Origin: an uncultured Clostridium sp.
GTDB taxonomy: Bacteria; Bacillota; Clostridia; Lachnospirales; Lachnospiraceae
Assembly: GCA_934438135.1 (NCBI GenBank)
Contig: CAKSBP010000090.1
Coordinates: forward strand, 1 to 6,864
Direction of reading: 5' to 3'
Length of the DNA stretch: 6,864 nucleotides
Under the pieces are notes generated by a model. The model saw only the letters and a program-made list of their open reading frames with translations, did no database searches and was not told where the DNA came from. The translations under genes were made by a program, and so were the position numbers. This document shows positions 1 through 6,119 of this stretch, in pieces (the stretch's first letter is position 1; the number at the start of each line of letters is the position of its first letter).

Positions 1-47
1 ATATACTTCCTTGTTATCTAGGCGTATTAGGGACTTTCACCCGTTAG
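1..47 (+). CDS. Possible 3' end of a plus-strand gene (transposase-like tail)
   Basis: Reading from base 3, a frame stays open from the window edge to a TAG at 45-47 and ends in the residues LGVLGTFTR. A small inverted repeat follows directly (50-54 TGCGC with 62-66 GCGCA), and then a strong terminator. The stop, the GC-rich palindrome and the local base composition, which is richer in GC than the flanking DNA, remind me of the ends of clostridial insertion sequences, but I cannot name a family. It would converge on the AgrC/AgrD-like unit. Only 14 codons are visible, so the call is weak and chance is a real alternative. Confidence 0.25.
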   Translation, partial: ILPCYLGVLGTFTR

Positions 48-72
48 AGTGCGCCCATGGCGCGCAAACTCA

Positions 73-114
73 AAAAAGAGTCCAATACAAAAATTTCTGT
101 ATTGGACTCTTTTT
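73..114. terminator. Bidirectional intrinsic terminator after the AgrD-like gene
   Basis: A perfect 12-bp inverted repeat (78-89 GAGTCCAATACA with 98-109 TGTATTGGACTC) has an 8-nt loop and is flanked by five A (73-77) and five T (110-114). It therefore reads as a hairpin plus U-tract on both strands. On the minus strand it lies 17 nt past the stop of the AgrD-like gene. On the plus strand it would stop the gene entering from the left edge. Confidence 0.9.
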
Positions 115-130
115 CTTCGAGCAAAGAAAC

Positions 131-271
131 TTACTTCTTCTTTCTTCCTATTACTCTCTCATACCCCTCAGGCATCTTTGGTTGGTAAAACAGACCGCAG
201 AAGAATTCATCTTCCTTCTTTAACTGTTTTTCTGCCATGCTTTTTACTGCCTTATTCATTATACCCTTCAT
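131..271 (-). CDS. AgrD-like cyclic (thio)lactone autoinducer precursor peptide, 46 aa
   Basis: This small gene encodes a 46-residue peptide. The N-terminal half (1-22) is a charged, probably amphipathic helix rich in Lys, Ala and Glu. Then come Cys25 and the segment CGLFYQPKMPE, then a basic tail ending in RKKK. The Cys-x3-Tyr-Gln-Pro-Lys-x-Pro arrangement is what I know from AgrD-type precursors of clostridia, where Cys and the four residues after it form the thiolactone ring and the following acidic or Pro-rich segment is the AgrB recognition part. By that pattern the ring would be Cys25-Tyr29 (inference). The start is supported by AGAGGTGA at 275-282; Met5 is a weaker alternative. The gene lies 21 nt after the stop of the AgrC-like kinase, so the two are probably co-transcribed, and a terminator follows. 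No AgrB-type processing and export protein is visible nearby. Confidence 0.8.
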   Translation of the reverse strand: MKGIMNKAVKSMAEKQLKKEDEFFCGLFYQPKMPEGYERVIGRKKK

Positions 272-292
272 ACTATCACCTCTTTTGTATAA

Positions 293-1630
293 TTAAACCT
301 CCATAGAAACCGTATTATCAAAAACCGCTTTAATCACAAATTCTCCTGGATTAAACCGTACTGCCATATGCCCATGGTTTCGTTCCACTGCATTACGAAT
401 CTTCTGAATTCCAAATTTTTGATAAATCCTGTCCATATTACTTAATGTACTGTCCTTTTCTCCTGTCGCTTCTTCTTTCATCATCATAGAATTGCGACAT
501 ACTATTTCGATCATGCCATCTCGTTCTACCACCTCAAAGAAGATGTTTCGTTTCTCCCCATCTGAAACCTTTTCACATACTTCTATCGCATGTTCAAACA
601 TAGAATTCACAATACAGCTTAAATCTCCAGTCGCTACTGGAATATCCTGAACTTCAATCTGAAAATTCACATCTATCTTTCTTTTTTCCGCCTTTAATTT
701 CTGTTCAAAAATCAAGACTGCCAAAAGTGTATTCTCCAATTCATATACATTATCTTTTAACATAATGTTGGACAGAAGATTTTCAATATATTGTTCCGCC
801 TTTTCCACCTGGTTCTGTTTCAGCAGAAGCAAAATAGAACACAGATTAGATTTCATGTGCTGCTGCACTCCCTTAACCTCGTCTGCATAATCAGTAATAT
901 TGCCATACAAAGAAAGCTGCGCTTTGATAAATTCAATGGTCTCTTTATCCTTAAGCTCCTTTTTCCGCTTCCGGTACAATATCAACCCGATGTAACCAAG
1001 CAGACTGATTTCCAGTATCAGCTGCAAAGAAACCATTGCGTTAAAAAAATGGATTCTTTCTTCACTCTTCAAATGACTGTAAAACAAATAACAGATCGGC
1101 ATTATAGAAACCAGACTTAATAAAATCATAGGTGCCAGTTCCCTTATACATATGAATCTGTATTTCTTTTTTAATGCTACAATTACAAAAGCATAAACAA
1201 TCATATCTGCAATCTTAACACTGGCTAAGATTATGAGATTGGCAAAGCCAAAGGATGCTATGCTTTCAAATGGAAGCTGTATAACCCTTAGGCATACAAA
1301 CTCTGCTATATGCTCAATCATTGAAGTCAAAACAAATATTACTGATAAAACTGCTATTTTTAATTGAAAGTCTCCATCAAATAATACAATCGAATATCCC
1401 AGAATTAATCCTAATATAAGAAACATCAGACCCATGCCTGCTGGTGCATTTCCAAGAAATGCCATAGCCTGCTTCACCATCATAATTATGTATAAGAAAG
1501 AAAACGCCCCTATATAATACCACTTATTCTCCTTCTTCTTTCCAAATACCGAGAAAAACAAAATTCCCCATAGTATTGGATCGACTGCATAGACCAGCAT
1601 GTACAGTATTGTAATGAATAGTCTTTGCAT
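293..1630 (-). CDS. AgrC-like membrane sensor histidine kinase (GHKL type, degenerate ATP site), 445 aa
   Basis: The first ~220 residues form a polytopic membrane domain with about six or seven hydrophobic segments (roughly 5-28, 38-60, 64-84, 90-115, 128-152, 165-185, 198-219) ending in the basic stretch YRKRKKE. A short helical region follows with His258 in QQHMKSNL, matching the phospho-acceptor position RHDxKNHL of AgrC-type (HPK10) kinases, and then a GHKL ATPase-like domain (about 300-437). This is the layout of receptors for cyclic autoinducer peptides, and the AgrD-like gene just downstream supports that role. Two ATP-site motifs are poor: the N-box usually ends DNAIEA but here reads EHAIEV (His347), and the glycine-rich G-box is reduced to a single FG near 406-407. 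The protein may bind peptide yet be a weak or inactive kinase. The start at Met30 of the longer open frame was chosen because AAAGGGGG lies just upstream; earlier codons overlap the promoter. No response regulator gene is in the window. Confidence 0.85.
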   Translation of the reverse strand: MQRLFITILYMLVYAVDPILWGILFFSVFGKKKENKWYYIGAFSFLYIIMMVKQAMAFLGNAPAGMGLMFLILGLILGYSIVLFDGDFQLKIAVLSVIFVLTSMIEHIAEFVCLRVIQLPFESIASFGFANLIILASVKIADMIVYAFVIVALKKKYRFICIRELAPMILLSLVSIMPICYLFYSHLKSEERIHFFNAMVSLQLILEISLLGYIGLILYRKRKKELKDKETIEFIKAQLSLYGNITDYADEVKGVQQHMKSNLCSILLLLKQNQVEKAEQYIENLLSNIMLKDNVYELENTLLAVLIFEQKLKAEKRKIDVNFQIEVQDIPVATGDLSCIVNSMFEHAIEVCEKVSDGEKRNIFFEVVERDGMIEIVCRNSMMMKEEATGEKDSTLSNMDRIYQKFGIQKIRNAVERNHGHMAVRFNPGEFVIKAVFDNTVSMEV

Positions 1631-1673
1631 AACGTTCCCCCTTTTGTTGTTTTTCGTCATTTTATATGATTTT

Positions 1674-1702
1674 ATTATAACATATCTCATTTTTTTATGC
1701 AA
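1674..1702 (-). promoter_or_regulatory. Promoter of the AgrC-like/AgrD-like unit
   Basis: The minus strand shows TTGCAT (1702-1697), a 17-nt spacer and a perfect extended -10, TGTTATAAT (1682-1674). Transcription would begin near 1667, giving a leader of about 37 nt before the kinase ATG at 1630. The promoter starts directly after the terminator of the MutS2-family gene, so the signalling pair is an independent unit. Confidence 0.75.
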
Positions 1703-1717
1703 TATAAATATATACAT

Positions 1718-1760
1718 AAAAAGTGCCAGAAGAAATTAATTGATTTTTCTGACACTTTTT
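1718..1760 (-). terminator. Intrinsic terminator after the MutS2-family gene
   Basis: The arms 1718-1731 and 1747-1760 form a 14-bp hairpin with one imperfect position, which is a G-U wobble on the minus-strand transcript but a C-A mismatch on the plus strand. The minus-strand arm ends in TTTTT. It begins 6 nt past the stop of the MutS2-family gene. Confidence 0.85.
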
Positions 1761-1765
1761 GTCCT

Positions 1766-3688
1766 TTATTCTATTCTAATTTCCAAATCTTCCTGATAGG
1801 ACTTACTCATCTTCTTTCGAGCTTTCCGGACAGCTACTGAATCGAACAAAATAGAAAAATCATAGTCCTCTGGATACAGTTCCTCTGCTGGTACATGAAG
1901 TTTCAGCCTTGTATGGTTTACCACTTTCTTTTCCTTCTGTAACTGCACCACCAGACGTCCCATATTATCAGCTTCTTTTGCAACAATACCAAGTTTTCTC
2001 TCTGGATATACCATAACACAGTCGCCCCGATGGAATTTATTCTGTGCATGGAATACTGCTTTCGGCTTCTTTATCTTATGAAGCTGCTGACTGCAGCTAG
2101 GTTTCTCTTTCTCCAGTTCTTTTACTGCCGGCATGCTTTCTATCATTTCAGATGCCTGTTTTTCCCCATAAGCTTCTACTGCTGCCCGCTTTAACATACC
2201 TTCCGGCATTCCAAGCCGTCCTGCAATATAAAGTGCACAGCTTTCTCCCGACTTTCCAATTTCCAGCTGATACAATGGTTTTAAAGATTCCCGGTCAAAC
2301 GCCATTCTCGCATTCCGAATACATTTCTGTTTCTCCGCATACGCTTTCACTTCCGGATAATGTGTTGTCACTACAAAAAGACATCCGCTTTCCTTCAGTT
2401 CATTTAAAATAGAAATAGCAATTCCCATCCCTTCCTGTGGATCAGTTCCAGAACCAAGTTCATCTAAAATAACCAGGCTGTCTTTTGTTACTTTGCGTAA
2501 AATACTCAGTACATTTGTAATATGAGAAGAAAAAGTAGAAAGATTCTGGGTAATATTCTGTCCATCACCAATATCACAAAGCACCTTGTCATTCATACAA
2601 ATATCCGCATGTTCACATGGAAGATGAAGTCCTGACTGTGCCATCAGGCAGAATAATCCTACTGTCTTAATGGAAACTGTTTTTCCACCTGTATTTGGTC
2701 CAGTAATTACAATTCCCTGTACGCCATCTGCCAGATTCATTTGAAAATTCAATGGTACACAGCTGTTTTTATCCAAAAGTGGGTGCTTTCCCTTTCGAAT
2801 GGAAATTTTCCTTTCTGTATTAATTTCCGGTGCAGCCGCATCCATCTGAAGACTTAATTTTCCTTTTGCAAAAATAATGTCCAGCTTTTTCACTACCTCC
2901 CGGTTTTTCTGAAATGCTTCCTCATGATCCGCAGCCAATGCCGAAAGAGTATACAAAATCATCATTTCTTCATTTTCTTCCTCAATTTTTAACTCCACCA
3001 GCTGATCACCAAGCTTACGAATCACTTCCGGTTCAATAAAATACGTAGAACCACTGGAAGATTTATCAACCACACTTCCACTTATCTTTAACTTATATTC
3101 CTTTTTTACTGGAATACAGATGCGGTTATTTCGCGTCACCACAAAGTTTTCTGCCAGATATTTTTTATATATTCGAAGTTGAGATTCTGCTTTTTCTTTC
3201 ATCTTCTCTTCTATCAAAATCAGATCACGACGAATTCTCTTTAAATTATCCGTAGCCTGATCATCAATTGCCTGATTTCGAATCATTTTAAAAATTTCTT
3301 CCCGTACTTCTGGTAAATCATCCAGCTGTTCTTCATCATAAGCAAGCCCCACTTCCAAACGTTTTCCTCGTTTCAGATAATCTTTAAAACGACGGATTGA
3401 ATTCAGTGCTGCTGCCAGTTTTTCCAGCTGCTCCGGATTCAGCATTTCTCCCCGCACGGCAGACTCAATCATCTCATATACTCCATCCATCGCCGGAACC
3501 GGTGCGTTTCCTAGATTATCCAACAAGACTCTTGCTTCTGTCGTATCCCGCAAAGCAAGCCGCAGTTCCTGTTCAGATAAATAAGGTTTTAGCTCTGCCA
3601 GCTTCTCTTTTCCTTCTTCTGTTGCTGCACAGTCTTTTAATAACTCTATAATTTTATGAAATTCTAACGTTTTAAAATAAGTTTCCAT
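1766..3688 (-). CDS. MutS2-family DNA-binding ATPase lacking the Smr domain, 640 aa
   Basis: The N-terminal ~110 residues match the MutS2 start (TLEFHKIIELL, then repeated LxxLxP segments). A helical lever/clamp region follows (about 130-280) with the conserved segment CIPVKKEYK and GSSGSTYFIEP-like motif (around 191-220). The MutS ATPase domain carries Walker A GPNTGGKT (330-337), the STFSSH signature (384-389), Walker B LVILDELGSGTDP (405-417) and the TTHYPEVK switch His443. After a coiled segment there is a KOW-like strand-rich part (552-600) and the tail SYQEDLEIRIE. Typical MutS2 proteins are about 780-790 aa and end in an Smr nuclease domain; here the protein stops at 640, although the reading frame is intact. 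MutS2 proteins act on branched DNA and on collided ribosomes, but without Smr a nuclease role is unlikely from this chain alone. The start at 3688 has GGAG 8 nt upstream. The 53 codons open upstream of it run through a terminator hairpin and are not coding. Confidence 0.88.
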   Translation of the reverse strand: METYFKTLEFHKIIELLKDCAATEEGKEKLAELKPYLSEQELRLALRDTTEARVLLDNLGNAPVPAMDGVYEMIESAVRGEMLNPEQLEKLAAALNSIRRFKDYLKRGKRLEVGLAYDEEQLDDLPEVREEIFKMIRNQAIDDQATDNLKRIRRDLILIEEKMKEKAESQLRIYKKYLAENFVVTRNNRICIPVKKEYKLKISGSVVDKSSSGSTYFIEPEVIRKLGDQLVELKIEEENEEMMILYTLSALAADHEEAFQKNREVVKKLDIIFAKGKLSLQMDAAAPEINTERKISIRKGKHPLLDKNSCVPLNFQMNLADGVQGIVITGPNTGGKTVSIKTVGLFCLMAQSGLHLPCEHADICMNDKVLCDIGDGQNITQNLSTFSSHITNVLSILRKVTKDSLVILDELGSGTDPQEGMGIAISILNELKESGCLFVVTTHYPEVKAYAEKQKCIRNARMAFDRESLKPLYQLEIGKSGESCALYIAGRLGMPEGMLKRAAVEAYGEKQASEMIESMPAVKELEKEKPSCSQQLHKIKKPKAVFHAQNKFHRGDCVMVYPERKLGIVAKEADNMGRLVVQLQKEKKVVNHTRLKLHVPAEELYPEDYDFSILFDSVAVRKARKKMSKSYQEDLEIRIE

Positions 3689-3755
3689 TTCTTTTACTCC
3701 ATTCTTTTTATCTATCCATTTTTTAATTTGAAAAACTATTGTGAATGGAGAATAC

Positions 3756-3797
3756 AAAAAAGTCCTGTGATTCCACAACAAAATGTAATCACAGGAC
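3756..3797 (-). terminator. Strong intrinsic terminator/attenuator upstream of the MutS2-family gene
   Basis: A perfect 11-bp stem, GTCCTGTGATT (3797-3787 read on the minus strand as its 5' arm) with AATCACAGGAC (3772-3762), is followed by six T on the minus strand (3761-3756). It lies 67 nt before the MutS2-family start, and I see no convincing promoter between the two. It either ends transcripts from the DUF6143-like gene and its leader region or acts as an attenuator for the MutS2-family gene. Confidence 0.85.
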
Positions 3798-3843
3798 CTG
3801 AACCGGCAGGTACATGTCATTACATCTGAAATGAAAAATACAT

Positions 3844-3917
3844 ACAAAAATAAAGCATTTTAATACTGATAAAATGCGATAAGTTTCACACATTCAATGC
3901 AAAATTTTTATTTTTGT
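3844..3917 (-). repeat. Nested AT-rich inverted repeats in the leader region
   Basis: The inner hairpin is a perfect 8-bp stem, GCATTTTA with TAAAATGC (3855-3862 and 3870-3877, 7-nt loop). On the minus strand it is followed at once by TTTATTTTTGT (3854-3844), which makes it terminator-like. That T-rich stretch is also the exact 11-nt complement of ACAAAAATAAA at 3917-3907, so the outer arms could pair and tie up the U-tract. The low GC content means chance contributes. Confidence 0.5.
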
Positions 3918-3920
3918 CCC

Positions 3921-3959
3921 TTACTGGATCGTATTCTCCATAACAAATGCAATTAACAT
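3921..3959 (-). CDS. Possible 12-codon leader peptide
   Basis: A very short ORF (MLIAFVMENTIQ) has AGCGAGG with a 6-nt gap before its ATG, and lies shortly after a promoter-like sequence and before two hairpins. That position fits a leader peptide controlling downstream transcription, but the peptide shows no run of rare or repeated codons that would tell what it senses. The role is inferred from layout only, and a chance ORF is possible. Confidence 0.3.
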   Translation of the reverse strand: MLIAFVMENTIQ

Positions 3960-3989
3960 ATAATACCTCGCTTTCTTTATTCTATATAT

Positions 3990-4018
3990 AGACTAGCACA
4001 AACTTCTGAAATCGTCAA
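3990..4018 (-). promoter_or_regulatory. Promoter-like sequence ahead of the MutS2-family leader
   Basis: The minus strand shows TTGACG (4018-4013), a 17-nt spacer and TGCTAGTCT, an extended but imperfect -10 hexamer TAGTCT (3995-3990). A start near 3983 would give a leader of almost 300 nt before the MutS2-family ATG. It lies about 30 nt after the stop of the DUF6143-like gene. Confidence 0.45.
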
Positions 4019-4046
4019 CGCGTATTTTTTAATAATCTTTCTATTT

Positions 4047-4616
4047 CTACTCCTTTTCCGCCAGTTCTTCCCACCATCCAAAAGAAACCGAACTTTCGAA
4101 AATGTTCTCCTCTACGATTGCATTTATCTGTGCAATAAAACACATTCCTGGTGCAAGAATCCGACTCCCTGCCAGCATGCTTTCGATAGTCTGATAAGAT
4201 GGAACAGTAAAAACTGTATCTGCTTTCATCTGTCCTTTTATCATAAAATTCATGCCTGAATAAATAACTCCACCTGGCTGATGATTTATTTTTACAGTAT
4301 TCGTACCTACTACATTAGCACTGGGTATAGCCGTTCCATCTGATTTAAGCACTGCATCCGGTGTCTGTCCAATGGAGCATATAACCTTCAGGTTTGCACT
4401 AGACAGATTTGCATACAAAACCTGATTTACATACAGATTCAATCTGGATTGTTTGGGATTTACTAAAAGAAAATCGGCAGTATCTCCCTTATTCCCAGCA
4501 GCCAGTGTCATACTTCCTTTATAATAACAGCCTTGAAGTGTCTGGCAGTAGGCCGCTGAAACATCTACGCTATACATAGCTGGTTTTAATCTGGTAGCAT
4601 ATGGCCTGTTCTCCAT
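4047..4616 (-). CDS. DUF6143-like protein, 189 aa, function unknown
   Basis: This soluble protein has no signal peptide and no membrane segment. It is rich in short beta strands, Gly, Ser, Asn and Val. The segment AYCQTLQGCYYKGSMTL (22-38), then FLLVNPKQSRLNLYVNQ (49-65), recalls the family I know as DUF6143 from Bacillus, Paenibacillus and clostridia, where a single beta-sandwich-like domain is expected; this match is from memory. A PGGVIYSG segment (114-121) and a Trp-Trp pair near the end (181-182) are also visible. The start at 4616 has GGAG 7 nt upstream. It lies 65 nt after the DUF6179-like gene on the same strand with no clear terminator between, so it may belong to the same operon. 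No terminator follows directly; the first strong one is at 3797-3756. Confidence 0.6.
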   Translation of the reverse strand: MENRPYATRLKPAMYSVDVSAAYCQTLQGCYYKGSMTLAAGNKGDTADFLLVNPKQSRLNLYVNQVLYANLSSANLKVICSIGQTPDAVLKSDGTAIPSANVVGTNTVKINHQPGGVIYSGMNFMIKGQMKADTVFTVPSYQTIESMLAGSRILAPGMCFIAQINAIVEENIFESSVSFGWWEELAEKE

Positions 4617-4681
4617 ACGATCACTCCATTTTTCTATGATAATACTACCATATTATGCATAAGATGATTTCTGATGCCTGA

Positions 4682-5521
4682 CTACTTCTTTCTGTTGTAG
4701 GCAGATAGTCGATTCCAATTATCCGATTTTATCGCATATACAATTTCAAAAGCAAGTTCTTTTACATTCGGAACCAGATAGAAAAATAGTTTTTCTGAAT
4801 GTTCGTAATTCTTTACTACCTGCTTCAATAAAAACAAAATCTGATTTTCTATCTTTTCTTTCTCAGCAAGTTCCACAAATTCTTTTACCGCTTCTGGTAA
4901 AGAGCACTGTTCCCCCTCTATCCTTTGAATTCCTTCCAGAAGAATATACCTTAGTACAATCTCTGATACATTAATTATCAGTTCTTCATAGTTATTGTGA
5001 TAGTTCATCAGTATTTCCCGTATTCTGTCTTCTTCAAAGCCTGCTAAAAATTCATTTTCAATTTCTATGCACATTAGGTATTGATAAATCAAATCAATTC
5101 CACATAATTTTTCCACATTACCAACAACAGGATAATCCAATGTTAAAATATGATTCTGAGGATTATAAAGACTATCATAATATAAGAAGAACTGCGGCAT
5201 CCCTTTTACAAAAGTATCATGGTAACAACGATTTCCATAATCACAAAAATTCAGCAGCATCTCATTATAAAGTTCTTCTGCCTTTTCTGCTTTTTCTTTC
5301 ACCAAAACGTATCCAGCATCATAAGCCTGCCTTGCAGTTTGATTTTTCTCTGGTAAATTAAATTTATAACTGTTCTGTTTTGTCTCCTCAATACAGTAAA
5401 CAACCGCTCCCATCAACTGTTCCGCCTTTTCATTGGAAATGGATGTACTTTCCTTACTGGTGTACTTTTCCATCAGGCTGGTGACAAGTGGAAGCAGTTC
5501 CTTTAATTCAAATCTCTTCAT
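4682..5521 (-). CDS. DUF6179-like protein, 279 aa, function unknown
   Basis: This is a mostly helical, acidic soluble protein without signal peptide or membrane helix. The N-terminus ELKELLPLVTSLMEKYTSKE with STSIS (5-29), the middle LDYPVVGNVEKLCGIDLIYQYL (128-149, with the aromatic/acidic pattern), and FLAGFEEDRIREIL followed by YHNNYEELIINVSEIVL (158-190) match what I remember of the clostridial DUF6179 family. Some members are clearly longer (over 400 aa), so this would be a short form. Its start overlaps the stop of the DUF6323-like gene by 14 nt, which implies translational coupling and probably a shared job. No catalytic motif is evident. I infer a structural or scaffold role only weakly and claim no function. 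Confidence 0.65.
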   Translation of the reverse strand: MKRFELKELLPLVTSLMEKYTSKESTSISNEKAEQLMGAVVYCIEETKQNSYKFNLPEKNQTARQAYDAGYVLVKEKAEKAEELYNEMLLNFCDYGNRCYHDTFVKGMPQFFLYYDSLYNPQNHILTLDYPVVGNVEKLCGIDLIYQYLMCIEIENEFLAGFEEDRIREILMNYHNNYEELIINVSEIVLRYILLEGIQRIEGEQCSLPEAVKEFVELAEKEKIENQILFLLKQVVKNYEHSEKLFFYLVPNVKELAFEIVYAIKSDNWNRLSAYNRKK

Positions 5522-5981
5522 GTTTCACTCTATACTTTCCGATAAAACGACGTGTTCCCTGACGCACCTCTCTGGCAAACTGCTCCAGACAGGTCTCTTC
5601 TAAATATTCCAGAGACCCCTGGCAGTCGCCGTCAAAATGCTTTTTCATATATTCCAGAAGTTCATCATCCGTTACTTCATCCAGTGATTCATTTTTATAG
5701 AGATAGAAAATCTCCTGAAGTTCCGCCAGCGTTTTTACATAATTATCTTGATAAATATAGGGCGAATCACAAAAAGCATAAATCAGTTTTTCAATAATTC
5801 CACCGCCAAATTCGATACGCCCGTGCTCTTTCAAACTGTTTTTTTGTTCTGTAAGAAGTTCCTCTGCCTCTTGTTTCGAAAGAGAAACTCCAAACTTTTT
5901 AGTGTAATCATTCAGTCCCGTCAACGTACTCAATTGATTCTGGTTCATCTGTGCCATCAGTTCCTGCCATTCTTCTTTCAT
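5508..5981 (-). CDS. DUF6323-like protein, 157 aa, function unknown
   Basis: This small acidic helical protein carries the segments YTKKFGVSLSKQEAEEL (26-42), RIEFGGGIIEKLIYAFCDSP (55-74), YIYQDNYVKTLAELQEIFYL (75-94), YKNESLDEVTDDELLEYM (95-112) and HFDGDCQGSLEYLE (115-128). I know this pattern as the DUF6323 family of clostridia, which I recall lying next to DUF6179 genes; both points are from memory. No enzyme motif stands out, though the CDS and D-G-D-C cysteines (71, 120) are of interest. ATG at 5981 was chosen because GGGGTG lies 5 nt upstream; a GTG at 6023 would add 14 residues but has no ribosome site. A weak promoter-like pair, TTGTAA-N17-TAAAGT, lies in the 75 nt upstream of the ATG on the minus strand. 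Confidence 0.7.
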   Translation of the reverse strand: MKEEWQELMAQMNQNQLSTLTGLNDYTKKFGVSLSKQEAEELLTEQKNSLKEHGRIEFGGGIIEKLIYAFCDSPYIYQDNYVKTLAELQEIFYLYKNESLDEVTDDELLEYMKKHFDGDCQGSLEYLEETCLEQFAREVRQGTRRFIGKYRVKHEEI

Positions 5982-6053
5982 AATAACACCCCATTTTCCT
6001 TGATTTTCTGTGATGCTATACACTTTACGCTGATAGCTATTCAGTTACAAGAC

Positions 6054-6085
6054 TTGAAATTCTACCCATTTTGTGGTAATATAAT
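6054..6085 (+). promoter_or_regulatory. Plus-strand promoter-like sequence without a gene
   Basis: TTGAAA (6054-6059), a 17-nt spacer and TAATAT (6077-6082), overlapping a perfect TATAAT at 6080-6085, form a good vegetative-type promoter on the plus strand. Nothing coding follows: a terminator hairpin begins about 7 nt later. It may be a relic of a lost gene or mobile element. Confidence 0.45.
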
Positions 6086-6091
6086 GTTAAG

Positions 6092-6119
6092 AAATCTGCT
6101 GAAAACGGCGGATTTTTTT
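6092..6119 (+). terminator. Plus-strand intrinsic terminator directly after a promoter
   Basis: AAATCTGC (6092-6099) pairs with GCGGATTT (6108-6115) over an 8-nt loop, with one U-G wobble on the plus strand, and the run of seven T (6113-6119) follows. On the minus strand the wobble becomes a C-A mismatch and the T-tract is missing, so it is oriented for plus-strand transcription. Confidence 0.65.

Larger units (their letters stand above)
3689..4046. other. 358-bp gap between the DUF6143-like and MutS2-family genes
   Basis: No ordinary gene fits here. On the minus strand, in order, it holds a promoter-like sequence (4018-3990), a 12-codon ORF with a good ribosome site (3959-3921), nested AT-rich inverted repeats (3917-3844) and a strong terminator (3797-3756). 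I do not recognise a known riboswitch or T-box motif. A regulatory leader, a small RNA gene, or simple readthrough termination are all possible. Confidence 0.5.

Noticed and set aside
791..1120. 109-codon plus-strand frame inside the kinase gene
   Set aside because: It is antisense to well-conserved kinase sequence and has no independent support.
1631..1717. Upstream starts for the AgrC-like kinase (29 more residues)
   Set aside because: This part overlaps the promoter, including the -10 element, and the ATG at 1630 has AAAGGGGG just upstream.
3689..3847. N-terminal extension of the MutS2-family protein by 53 codons
   Set aside because: It passes through a perfect terminator hairpin, shows no MutS2 similarity, and the ATG at 3688 has a good ribosome site and the family's normal start.
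5982..6023. GTG start adding 14 residues to the DUF6323-like protein
   Set aside because: It has no ribosome site, while the ATG at 5981 has GGGGTG at a fitting distance and the family-like sequence begins there.
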